Origin: Oopsacas minuta | Taxonomy: Eukaryota; Porifera; Hexactinellida; Lyssacinosida; Leucopsacidae | NCBI GenBank assembly: GCA_024704765.1 | Contig: JAKMXF010000079.1 | Coordinates: forward strand, 1-31,836 | Length of the DNA: 31,836 bases | Direction: 5' to 3' | Shown: positions 1 through 8,790 of the stretch, piece after piece | Numbering within the stretch: the first letter of the stretch is position 1 | How the letters are laid out: each line of letters starts with the position of its first letter | Notes under the pieces: model-generated | Seen by the model: only the letters and a program-made list of their open reading frames with translations | Database searches by the model: none | What the model was told of the DNA's origin: nothing | Made by a program: the position numbers and the translations under genes

Positions 1-139
1 GCTAATAGGGCAACGAAATTAACATTATAATCCCGTTTGGGACCCGAAAGCTGGTTGCTAATAGAGCAATATTACTAATAAGCTAACTACATTGTATATG
101 AAAACGAAAACTTCCAAATTTATCTGGGAGGCAAGAAAA

Positions 140-190
140 ACTTTTGGGGGGGCAACCGCCCCCCCTTGCCCCCCCGTAGCTACGTGCCTG
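140..190. mobile_element. Probable terminus of a DNA transposon
   Basis: A G7 run followed by C-rich runs and the palindrome GTAGCTAC ends in GTGCCTG at 190. Read on the minus strand, this is CAGGCAC, GTAGCTAC and then a G-run, the general look of the terminal repeats of many animal cut-and-paste elements of the CAGNGGCGTAGCTACGGGG type. The rest of the element would lie to the left of 140 and beyond the window start. No partner terminus or target duplication could be checked, so the superfamily is left open. Confidence 0.4.
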
Positions 191-199
191 CTTTATATC

Positions 200-261
200 A
201 GGTTCCATCAATACTAAAGTTCTTGAAAATATTTTACAGAACTTTAGTATTGATGGAACCT
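200..261. repeat. Perfect 24-bp inverted repeat (hairpin)
   Basis: Bases 200-223 are the exact reverse complement of 238-261, with a 14-nt A/T-rich loop (224-237) that itself contains the palindrome AAAATATTTT. The structure could be a tiny non-autonomous element, a foldback relic, or a transcribed hairpin. It lies 9 bp from the transposon terminus at 190. No coding potential. Confidence 0.85.
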
Positions 262-380
262 AATCAGCCCTACCTTCCGACTGACCAGGACAAGTAAAGG
301 AGGACAGAAGTTACTAGCAGGAGGCTACATATAAAGTAATTGTTCTGAATATACATATATATTAAATACTTTTGTTTTCG

Positions 381-423
381 AAAGGAAACTTAGTAAAAAC
401 TAAGTTTTTACTAAGTTACCTTT
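381..423. repeat. 21-bp inverted repeat with 1-nt centre
   Basis: Bases 381-401 pair with 403-423 with a single mismatch and one central base. The arms contain ACTTAG/CTAAGT, which is also self-complementary locally, and a further ACTTAGTTTTT copy follows near 434. This is a near-perfect palindrome in AT-rich DNA with no ORF. Confidence 0.8.
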
Positions 424-429
424 GTGAAT

Positions 430-805
430 ACAAACTTAGTTTTTGATGTGTAATGTTTCAAAAAACAAGTCTTTACTTAATTTTAGTAATAGCAATAGTT
501 AAATTTAAGTAGTTAGTTGATAGGGCCTGTCAGGCTTTTACTAGTCCTGGGGTAACAACTGATCCGGAACTGCTATGGCCGACTACAACTTGTCCTCCTT
601 TGCCATAACTTGCTCGACCGCTGTAATAGCCCTAGAATATACCCAATCACAAAATTTATATTATTGAATCTTAATTGTTATTTGTTTGTTTGTTTGTTGG
701 TCAAAGAAAGGATTTAATGTATGAAATTTTGAAATTGTAGCATAACTATGTATTAATCGTGTTTATCAAGGAAGTAAATAGAATTCAATAAAACTTCACT
801 AAATA
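430..805. other. Unassigned AT-rich DNA with a (TTTG)n microsatellite
   Basis: No ORF, RNA gene or transposon end is recognisable. A short TTTG microsatellite lies at 681-698. A GC-richer patch at 530-625 may be a mobile-element relic but has no identifiable family. Confidence 0.4.
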
Positions 806-809
806 TATT

Positions 810-915
810 GAACATGCTGAATCCGATTTTCACACTTTTGGATTAATCATATGTAGATTTATTGTTGTTTTTATGCATATAAGGTAAACAAATTATCCAA
901 ATCTCAAAATATTCG
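810..915 (-). repeat. Dispersed repeat family, copy A
   Basis: Read on the minus strand, this segment runs from ATATTTTGAGATTT through TTTGTTTAC, CATAAAAACAACAATAAAT and CATATGA to CGGATTCA. The same order of words occurs on the plus strand at 4190-4325, and more divergently at 4065-4175. I see no coding capacity. It may be an internal piece of a short element or a satellite-like unit. The family is not one I recognise. Confidence 0.65.
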
Positions 916-919
916 TACA

Positions 920-3900
920 ATCTTGCTCTAAACGGCTACTCAGGGGATGATCTTACAAATTAATTCAAAAAATATATATGCCATATACGTATATTGGAGA
1001 ATAATGGATATCACGAAGCAACGAGCCTTTGGCTCGTACCTCCTATATCACAATCACAAAATACCTCCTATATTTCCAGGGTTTTTGGATTGTGAGTGTG
1101 CAATGTCTTGTATCCTTGTTGTAAGTAAAATTGCCATTATTTTGATGTTAGTGTTATGAAGATATAAAAGATAGTAGCAAATGTAGAGCATGTCCGAATG
1201 AACATGTTTGGAACAATGTAATATCGTAAATCTTAGAATACAAAACAATTTCAATTAATATTCAAGTCATATCATCTCTAATGGAGTAATAAATACGGTA
1301 GGACTCGAATAAGACATACTATTTCTTAGAAAAATTCAATAGTGAACAACAATATTTCTAGTACAAATTATTTGATTCCTAATTAATAGCTAATAATCTG
1401 GTGGAACTCTAATGAACTTACGATCTTTGACACAAACCTAACTACTCAAATCCGATGCAAAATTTCCAGATTTTTGCAAAATCTCTAAATGTTTGTTCTT
1501 ATTTTCTTTTATTTTCCTTTTATTGTCAAGATGTAATCACATTCACATCTTTGAACTGCCAAATCTACTTAGGTATTTATCCTCATGGTCACTGAGTTGA
1601 TATATTGATAAGTAGAATACTATGTCTATTATATATGGGGTACAATTTTAGGAAATCTTTATGCATATACTATCTTGCAACCAAATATCTAGCTTGATTT
1701 AACCATATTTTGAACCTATGATTCCTGAAAAATCTCTGTGACAACCTTACAGATTTCTCATGTCCTTGTTGTTTGAAGATTCATTGCACTCCTACTTGTC
1801 CTAGAAGATCTATCTCCCATCTAACATCTGAACGAAGTAAAGCTTTCCCACTCAAAATCATTAAGAAGAAATTATCTAATAATATTAAATGTTATAAAAG
1901 GATCGAGAAATTTCGCAAAAGCTGCTAAGAGAACTAGTCTACACAGCAAATTATATTTTTATCAAAGTTTCTTTAACAAATTTACATCCGATACATATTA
2001 CAATGACAATATACAAACATCAGCGACTAATATTTGAACAAATTTTATACACATAACAATAGACAGGGACAGATTGGACAGATTGTTACCGCGACACACA
2101 ACATTTGCTATATTATGCAACAGATGTATGGATTGGATTATCTAATCAACTATTGAGAACATATTATGTTCATGAAACAATTCATGAGTTCTTAAACCAA
2201 GAAACTAAGATTGATTAATAATTATTTCTCAAACGCACATTCACCTCAAACAAATCAATTCAACATATTCAATAAATTTGAAAGAAAACGTACAAAATAT
2301 TCAAAATATAGAAAAATAATAAAGGCATAGTACAATATTCATGATTTCATCTATTAGCTCAGAAACCAGAACTAGATGTACAAATCCCGAGTAAATGAAC
2401 CCAGAATGTAATATTTATTCTCATATACACTCAACTATCAACTCTAATCCATTCAACACCCCAAACGAAAAATGAACTATACGTATGTTTAATGAAATCC
2501 CAAATTTTACTTACAATTACAATATGTATACAATATTGGATTATTCCAAAGCAGATCCATAATTCTTCAACTTTGCACACAGAAATCCTATACACAGATA
2601 CATCAATCCAATAATAATGACACCATTATTTACCCACAACCATCCCCCACATTCCTGATTTTTGGTAACAATGATGAATCACTTTCATCTTTTCCTCTGA
2701 CATTATTCCAGAGGTCTCAAAGAAGATTCCACCGAGACTTACTCATTGAAGATGCTTTGCATACAAGTGCATACAACTGGTGAGTCCTAATAATTATTTC
2801 GAAGATAATATTGAAGTGTATGACAGAAAATATAGATGTTAATGACTAAGAAAATCCTTTAATCAAGACATAATGAACAGAATAACTGACCAAAAGAATT
2901 CTATATAAAAGAGGATAGACTCTTTTCCTCAAATTTCTTCGTTCTCTACATACAACTGAGTCGATAGTCCAACGTCTGCTGGGCCATATAAATAATATTA
3001 TTGTTCTTATTATTGTTTACAAACTAGTTTAAACTCTACTGGCAATTAACTAAACAAACTAGTGACAAATTTAATACAAATATGTGTTTACAATTTGTAG
3101 AACATTAAAACAATAAAACAAAAACAACAAAACCAGACGAAGACAGAATGTTACCACGACAAAAATATTTGTAGTATGGACGTATGATCTCAATTACTCT
3201 AGCAATATATCACAGATGAATTATTGATGATTTCGGATTCTATAACTGGAATATGTGCATAGCTAGCTTAACTGAAGTAAACCTGAATACCTCTGATTGA
3301 AACCTGAACCCCTACCAGATGACCATACAGCTTCTGTTAAAAGAATTATACTAATGTATATTCTGTAAAACAAAACGGTCATAATGACGAATGTAACAAA
3401 CAGAATATAAACTTTACAGCCATCATATAGAACTAACGTACTACTGGACAATACCCTAATATGTATATCATCTTTGTTAACATCAGTCAAACCTAATAAT
3501 AGACTTACAAATAGACATCTACAATTCAAACTAAAACAACTGATAACACAATTTACGCAAACAGTGACTTGTATGCTACAAAAGAAGTTGAGAAACCACC
3601 AAGCAAGAGTCACACAGTTAAACCATTCATCTAGTAATAATCATATGGGAAAGTAAATCCTATCTTTTGGTATCCTGTGTTCTGGTATCCTGAGGTTCAT
3701 ACAGGGATTCGTTTTGAGTATATCTTATTTTGTTATGTTGCGACTCAATTGCTGTCCTCTATCTGATGTGCTGATTATGTTGGGTTTTCTTGAATATAAG
3801 ATATATCTTATTTCTGTGTTTCCAAGTTGTACTTGACTCTATGATTTGAGTTGTTAATTTGTGTCAAAGTTCGAAATTCTTCATTAAAGTATAATATTGC

Positions 3901-3945
3901 GTGTGATGCAAGAGAATTGCATCTATATTATTATAACACAAATTA
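920..3945. other. Long gene-poor AT-rich region
   Basis: No supportable gene. The small ORFs here have no recognisable domain and look like chance frames. There is a 7-bp-stem hairpin with a TTT loop at 1021-1037 (ACGAGCC/GGCTCGT). Two loosely similar segments near 2090 and 3145, both containing GACAGA.TGTTACC.CGACA, may be old copies of one repeat. No clear tRNA, terminal repeats or LTRs seen. Confidence 0.45.
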
Positions 3946-3949
3946 ATCT

Positions 3950-4025
3950 ATAACGAGCTGCTTTGCTTGCTCGCGCTGCGCGGCTTGCAAACACTTCGCA
4001 TCAGACTTGGCCCTTCATGGCTCGA
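3950..4025. other. GC-rich island with short self-complementary words
   Basis: A sharp GC-rich patch in AT-rich DNA, with repeated GCTTGC/GCGCTGCGCGG words and an ACTTCG motif. It resembles the compact GC hairpins at 30980-31075 and 1021-1037. No ORF or RNA gene is identified. Confidence 0.35.
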
Positions 4026-4064
4026 TTTAACAAAGTATAAAATTGCAAAAAGGAATTAATAAAT

Positions 4065-4175
4065 AAATATTTCAATTATTTGTTTACTTCATCAAAACAA
4101 CAAAATTTAGGTATAATAAACTTGAAAATGCGAAATTCAGATTCAAACATACTTTGTTATCCCAAGGTAGCTTTT
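4065..4175 (+). repeat. Dispersed repeat family, copy B
   Basis: Shares TTTCAATTATTTGTTTACTT, AAAACAACAA, AAACTTGA.AAT and ATTCAGATTCAA with copy C at 4190-4325 in the same order, so the two are diverged tandem copies about 125 bp apart. It continues past the core into TTATCCCAAGGTA, matching TTACCCCAATGTA in copy C. Confidence 0.65.
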
Positions 4176-4189
4176 AAGAGCAAGTCTCT

Positions 4190-4325
4190 ACGTATATTTT
4201 GAGATTTCAACTATTTGTTTACTTTATATTCATAAAAACAACAATAAATTTGCATATGAGAAACTTGACAATTCGTTGAAATTCGGATTCAATTTACCTG
4301 ATTACCCCAATGTAATTGTTTGCTT
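4190..4325 (+). repeat. Dispersed repeat family, copy C
   Basis: Best-preserved plus-strand copy. It matches copy A (inverted, 810-915) across ATATTTTGAGATTT, TTTGTTTAC and the 19-mer CATAAAAACAACAATAAAT, and continues to CGGATTCA. Nothing protein-coding is visible. Confidence 0.65.
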
Positions 4326-5002
4326 TCTTATATCGTCAACAGAAGGATAGAATTGTGTAAACTTTAGACCACAAATCTATATGAATACTGACAAAATTCA
4401 GTGACATTTAACCGAATACTGCCGAGAGATATTCATTAGATTTTGAAGTAGCATTTTCTATCATCAATTTTACATAAAACAATCCAATTACCTCTCATAT
4501 TGATTGCGATTAAGTGATAAATAATAATTGGATAATTGATTCTTTCATTTCTACTATTTTAAGTTATCATTGCAGCTACACGAGTTGACCTAGATATTTT
4601 TTCTTTACACTAACCTATAAACCAAGAATATATCTATCATACGTAAAGAAATTAATTTGAAATCGTCATTGAGGCAGAAAATATGCATGAAATTATACTA
4701 GTTGTGATATTTATTGGCTACACCAAAAAAGGTAATGAATTATTCCCACTTGCAATTATAGATCAATTATATTACTGATTACTCAGGTTTCAACTCTATA
4801 GATTCCTCTAATTACTTAGTATTATTGAGAAGCAATTCAAATACAGTATTTCAATGTATTAGATATTCTATCGAATATTTATCAGCGTGTACCATGTGTC
4901 ATTTATGGTGGCCTATTAGTATATGTGACCCATATGACCCATTATATATGTTCCCACGAACATTAAAATAAGTGACTCGTGATGCAACAACTCATCCAAT
5001 AA

Positions 5003-5075
5003 AACAACAACAACAACAACAACAACAAACAGTGTAAATTCTCTCTCTCTTCTCTTCTCTTCTCTCCTCTCCTCT
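5003..5075 (+). repeat. (AAC)n and CT-rich simple repeats
   Basis: An AAC microsatellite (about 5003-5029) is followed by a CT-rich tract (about 5040-5075). The same order, AAC repeat then CT tract, is seen inverted at about 6185-6225. The simple repeats therefore belong to the inverted-repeat arms, where they would encode the Q-rich and S-rich stretches of the minus-strand ORF. Confidence 0.75.
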
Positions 5076-5581
5076 ACAAACACCTCCAGGACTGCTAATC
5101 CCAATGAGTCTTTACCGTCCACCCAAGAATTATTCTCGCGTGTATTGTGTGAAGTTACACCAAGCCTCTCTCCGCCTCAGCGCGCTGAATTTGACGATCT
5201 GGCAGCACAAGTATCGGAGTTGTCGCTCTCACATGGTGAGGTAACTGCTGGGATAAAGCGTGATGCAGAGGAAATAAAGTTAGACATGGCAGTAATGAGA
5301 TCTGCAATTGAAGCCCTCGGAAAGAACGAGCGTGATAAGGAGAAACTACAGGCAACTATTGCAAGACTTGAGTCAGCGGTTACCCAGCTTCGTGACGAGA
5401 ATGAACAACTGCTAGAGCAGCAAAGCAGAGATGTTACTGCACAGGTTGCACCGTCTACTGAGTCTCTACCATCATACGCATCTGCAATCAGGTCATGTAC
5501 CCTGAAAGTGAGTGTCAGCCGTGGTGATCCTGATGAATCTTATCACATCATCCGAGAGGCCTCGTGGAGGAACCAGAGATC
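5008..5581 (+). repeat. Large inverted repeat, left arm
   Basis: The plus strand here closely matches the minus strand of 5664-6215. Similarity includes AAC repeats, CT tract, the words CACCCAAGAATTAT and CTCGCGTGTATTGTGTGAAG, and the whole coiled-coil ORF. It fades toward AGATC at 5581/5664. Only about 82 bp separate the arms. Protein-level identity of the shared coiled-coil core is very high, with only a handful of substitutions. Confidence 0.9.
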
Positions 5582-5594
5582 TAAAGAAATGTGA
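5145..5594 (+). CDS. Coiled-coil ORF, plus-strand copy (function unknown)
   Basis: A 149-residue frame beginning MCEVTPSLSPPQ. The open frame extends upstream of this ATG through sequence matching the other copy (ESLPSTQELFSRVL), so the Met is probably internal and the true 5' part is missing or on another exon. Residues about 20-95 form a heptad-rich coiled coil with an E/K/L pattern, ending in DENEQLLEQQSRD. The C-terminal 40 residues diverge from the inverted copy. The composition would suit a retroelement ORF1 or gag-like protein or a host coiled-coil protein. I do not recognise the family. It may be a pseudogene copy of the minus-strand version. Confidence 0.5.
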   Translation: MCEVTPSLSPPQRAEFDDLAAQVSELSLSHGEVTAGIKRDAEEIKLDMAVMRSAIEALGKNERDKEKLQATIARLESAVTQLRDENEQLLEQQSRDVTAQVAPSTESLPSYASAIRSCTLKVSVSRGDPDESYHIIREASWRNQRSKEM

Positions 5595-5626
5595 AGAAAT
5601 GTAGGTTAAAACTTAGAAAAAACAAC

Positions 5627-6307
5627 TCACCAAAACCGGTCAGGCGGTTTGCACTGACTGGTTGATCTCAAGTTCCTCGCACGAGACCATCTCGGACAAG
5701 CTGGTAAAGACTCATCAAGACCGTCACGGTTGACACCCATTTTCGGAGTAGATGATCTGATCGGAGATACGAATGATGGTAGAGACTGAGTAGACGATGC
5801 AACCTGTGCAGTAACATCTCTGCTTTGCTGCTCTAGCAGTTGTTCATTCTCATCACGAAGCTGGGTAACCGCTGACTCAAGTCTTGCAATAGTTGCCTGT
5901 AGTTCCTCCTTATCACGCTCGTTCTTTCCGAGGGCTTCAATTGCAGATCTCATTACTGCCATGTCTAACTTTATTTCCTCTACATCACGCTTTATCCCAA
6001 CAGTTACCTCACCATGTGAGAGCGACAACTCCGATACTTGTGCTGCCAGATCGTCAAATTCAGCGTGCTGAGGCGGAGAGAGGCTTGGTGTAACTTCACA
6101 CAATACACGCGAGGATAATTCTTGGGTGGGCGGTAGAGACTCATAGAGATTAGCAGCCACCGGAGGGTAAGTAGGGAGAGAGTGAGAGAAAGAGAGAGAG
6201 ACAGAGGGTTGTTGTTGTTGTGATTGCGGGTCCGGCGGGTCCGGCGGTTCTGGAGTCGGGAATTGGGCGGGTGGAACCCTCCCCAAACATGGGAAGTATA
6301 TTCTCAT
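5627..6307 (-). CDS. Coiled-coil protein with Pro/Gln/Ser-rich N-terminus (function unknown)
   Basis: A 226-residue frame starting MRIYFPCLGRV at 6307. Residues about 10-75 are low-complexity: PPDPPDP, a QQQQ run encoded by the AAC repeat, then an S-rich stretch. Residues about 85-165 form a coiled coil nearly identical to that encoded at 5145-5594. The ATG lies 4 nt inside a candidate second exon (acceptor TATTTAG ending at 6312). A consensus donor GTGAGT (5630-5625) overlaps the stop codon, with a possible 50-nt intron ending in CTTTAG at 5581. Splicing there would still give a stop. Domain order is compatible with an ORF1-like protein of a retrotransposon, but no RNA-binding domain is recognised. 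It could also be a small host gene. Confidence 0.55.
   Translation of the reverse strand: MRIYFPCLGRVPPAQFPTPEPPDPPDPQSQQQQPSVSLSFSHSLPTYPPVAANLYESLPPTQELSSRVLCEVTPSLSPPQHAEFDDLAAQVSELSLSHGEVTVGIKRDVEEIKLDMAVMRSAIEALGKNERDKEELQATIARLESAVTQLRDENEQLLEQQSRDVTAQVASSTQSLPSFVSPIRSSTPKMGVNRDGLDESLPACPRWSRARNLRSTSQCKPPDRFW
5664..6215 (-). repeat. Large inverted repeat, right arm
   Basis: Inverted copy of 5008-5581. Both arms keep an open frame, so the duplication is either recent or selected. A transcript crossing the pair from either side would fold into a double strand of more than 500 bp. Confidence 0.9.
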
Positions 6308-6311
6308 GTTC

Positions 6312-6366
6312 CTAAATACAATATAGAATAAAAGATATGACTTAGATAAGTCGTGACAAAACTTAC
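6312..6366 (-). other. Candidate 55-nt spliceosomal intron
   Basis: On the minus strand AAG|GTAAGT (donor at 6366-6361) is followed 55 nt later by a T-rich tract and TTTAG (acceptor at 6312), just before the ATG of the coiled-coil ORF. Both sites fit eukaryotic consensus well. The predicted intron is very short but within the range of compact metazoan introns. No transcript evidence is available here. Confidence 0.5.
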
Positions 6367-6467
6367 CTTAGAAAAAGTTTGATCCGGTGGTGCAGTCTGA
6401 ACAATCTTATATTATGGTGTATTTATGTGATAAAATTGTAAATAAATATTTGAATAAATCTTCTTCC

Positions 6468-6474
6468 TTATATA
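6468..6474 (-). promoter_or_regulatory. Candidate TATA box (TATATAA) for the coiled-coil gene
   Basis: TATATAAGG on the minus strand lies about 100 nt upstream of the candidate intron donor. It is well placed for a start near 6440 and a short 5' leader exon ending at 6367. It is in AT-rich DNA, so chance occurrence is possible; the combination with good splice sites raises the likelihood. Confidence 0.35.
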
Positions 6475-6649
6475 CCTGACCTCACGCCTCTTGGGAGGTT
6501 TAGAACAAGTAGTAATACCAATTGTTAACGTAATTGTTAAAATATTTCCCCATATCTATTTTACTGTTTTGTGATGCATAAAGTGTTAATTATTTAATAG
6601 ACTTCAAGTGATGATTTGTCATGTATGATATAGTCCGTGTTGATTTTCT

Positions 6650-8790
6650 TTAGTTTTCTCCTCCAATCTGTTTCCTTGTTATCTCTGCAGTTGTAGGGTG
6701 TCGTATAGGAGCTGGGGGGTAAAGAGCTAGTACTTGCCATTTGATAGAGGGGCTGAGTTGGTTTTTAACGATGTTGTGCTTTTCTGCGTACTTGAGTGTA
6801 GAATTCTCAGTGTTAGCTATCCCTATGAGGACGTGTGGGTTGTTAGGCTCACCATTTGCGTTTTTCCCATAGTGCAGGAGGTACAGCATGCGTAGTCTTG
6901 TGCACGGTATAATGGGGTTGAGAGGTGTACGCTTGCGAGGGTCTCGTAATTGTTGCACATTCTGCAGGTGTAGGATGGACAGTGTATATAGTTATGGTTG
7001 TGGGTGGACTTTGGCATTTGGTAGCAGAGTTGTCCTTTCAGTAGCGCGAGGGGGATATTGGGGATAAGGTGGTAATCCGTGATCTCCAGGTGGTGTAGTT
7101 GGGATTTGGTTGGTCTGGTTTGGCTGTATGTATATTTGAGGATTGGCTTGAACTCAAAAGGCTCTTTATCTGTTCTAGTGGGGAAGTAGCATATGTTAAC
7201 AAGCTTGGTTGTAACGTCTCTGAGGTTGTGTCCCAGTCTTTTGAGGGATGGGAGATATCTGCGGAGGAGGTGGTCAAGTGCATCCGCTGGGTTCGTTGCT
7301 ATCTTGGATGCTCTAAAGGCGCTTGATTGGTACGTATTTTTGCACATTTTCCGTCTAGGGTGGTAAGATTGGGGATGTAGAAGTACCGGTTGTCTGTATT
7401 GTTGTGTAATTGGTTTAAAGGTCTTTGTTTGGGTGTCATAGATGCAGTCCTGAGTGGCATTGGGTGCTGTTTCTTTTAAGGTGTACGGTCCTAGTGGCAG
7501 GTCCATAACTGGGAAGGTAGCTGCCAGGTCGTCAAAGTAAATTGTGAGGACCAAATTGCCCGGAGGTGGACGGTAGTTGTTTAAGAGGTAGGCAGTGCAT
7601 AATCTAGCTAGTTCAGGAGCTATTGGTAGCCCCATGGGTATCCCTACGTTTCCTAGGTGGAAGAATTCATCACCGTTTGTTGTGAAGTTGAAGTTGAGGA
7701 GTTCTTTTAGGATTAGCATTTCCCTATCATGTCCTGGGATGAAGTGATAAAAAGCTGTTAAGACAAGGTCATGCGGGGTATTGGGATAGAAGGCCTCGAT
7801 GTCTGCGGTATATATGTGTTCCGGTGTTCCTGGTTTGCTTAGTTCGCTAATGGTCTCAAATATGTCCTGTGTAAGGTACGGGTGTAGCTGGATAATGGGT
7901 GTTATAATGTTGCGAATGGTTTTGCTAGCGCAGGAAGTAATGGTATTCTTGTGGTTGATGATGGGCCGGCTGATGTCAACTAGGTTTTTGGCTTCGTTGG
8001 TGTAGGTATAGATTTCCGGGTACTCTGTACTATGGGTTATGGAGGTTGGTTTATGAGTCTTGATTTTGAAGTACATTGTTGGTACTCGATCATCTGTGTT
8101 ATAGAGTTGTGTGTGTGGGTTTACTTGGTACAGTGCATGCTTCAGTTTGGAGATGGCGTTCATATACGTAATGGGGTGGACGTTCGTGGCTGTCTTGGCC
8201 AGGTAGAGTTGATACACCCTCATAACCGTGAAGGTCTTCATTATTAGTAGTCCCGGGCCTTTGTCTGCTGATAGAATTTGGAGGTTCTCCTTTTTTTAAG
8301 TTGGCTTTAAGGTTTTTAAGCAGTTGGTTGTAGCGGCTATAGGTCCTCTGCTCATATTTGGGGATTTGGTAATGAGTTAGAGGGGGGCTGTTATTGTCGA
8401 GCTCCAGGATTCCTTTGAACGATGTTAGGAAGGGGTTAGGGTGGTCATCTTGTGGGGTTTGAAAGGTGAGGCCATATTCTAGGAGTTGTTGGAGAATTGA
8501 TGCTGTATTAATGTTGCCTGTTTGGTGGATGAATATTGGCGGAGGTTTATATTCCCAGGTTGAGGGGATTGGTAGAGGAGGTGTTATACTGATGGCTGCA
8601 TGTTGGGTTCTGCCAGTTTGGTGTATAAGGTGATGGTGCATGCTTTTGTCTAGTGGTGTCGTGTGTTCTATGCATAGGCGGCAATTATGGGAGAGGTATG
8701 TGTCAAGTAGGAGGGAAGGCGGAAGGGCACTTAGTCCGCCTTCCCTAAATGAAAAGGACCCTCTGAAGTTTGTGCCTGATTCACCTTGAT
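6650..8790 (-). pseudogene. Penelope-like reverse transcriptase, three frames
   Basis: The frame opens near 8790 without an early ATG and contains FREGGLSALPPSLLL and CRLC before the first Met at 8641. It then shifts +1 at an A7 run (8291-8297) into the RT frame. In order the RT shows ADKGPGLLIM (fingers motif typical of Penelope RTs), SRPIINHKNTITS, TADIEAFYPNTP (motif A with catalytic Asp), GIPMGLPIAPELA (motif B), IYFDDLAA (motif C, two catalytic Asp) and HPRRKMC, like the HP..K motif after motif D. A Cys cluster (CPSYTCRMC) precedes a second shift near 6900 into a 102-residue tail containing LYLLHYG and LIGIANTENSTLKYAEKHN. That tail is weakly compatible with a degenerate GIY-YIG nuclease. 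All RT catalytic residues are present. The shifts may be damage, sequencing error in the homopolymer, or programmed frameshifting. Confidence 0.7.
8712..8746. repeat. Perfect 12-bp stem with 11-nt loop inside the ORF2-RT junction
   Basis: AGGGAAGGCGGA (8712-8723) pairs exactly with TCCGCCTTCCCT (8735-8746). It is GC-rich against its surroundings and lies 35-70 nt after the ORF2 stop, within the open RT frame. A stable RNA hairpin here would be well placed to affect frameshifting, reinitiation or termination between ORF2 and RT. I looked for a hammerhead ribozyme core (CUGANGA/GAAA) near it, since some Penelope elements carry one, and saw none. Confidence 0.75.

Noticed and set aside
270-615. 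Possible inverted repeat between 275-320 and 540-615 (shared TGTCCTCCTTT)
   Set aside because: Only about 11 bp match cleanly and the remaining similarity is scattered; not enough to call terminal repeats.
3263-3613. 116-codon minus-strand ORF and a tRNA-like segment (GGTAGGGGTTCAGGTTTCAATC) near 3290
   Set aside because: The ORF has no domain or compositional sign of coding. The segment vaguely resembles a tRNA T-arm or SINE B box, but there is no acceptor stem, no A box at proper spacing and no matching SINE tail.
5893-6093. Plus-strand 66-codon ORF and its twin on the minus strand at 5155-5355
   Set aside because: Both are antisense frames of the duplicated coiled-coil ORF; their identity to each other merely reflects the inverted repeat.
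6600-6640. Telomeric repeats marking a telomere-attached Penelope element
   Set aside because: No TTAGGG, TGTGGG or similar repeats occur at either edge of the block.
7099-8247. Plus-strand ORFs (7099-7326, 7799-8005, 8032-8247) and others at 8832-10398
   Set aside because: They are antisense to the reverse transcriptase and ORF1/ORF2 and arise from the G/T-rich composition.
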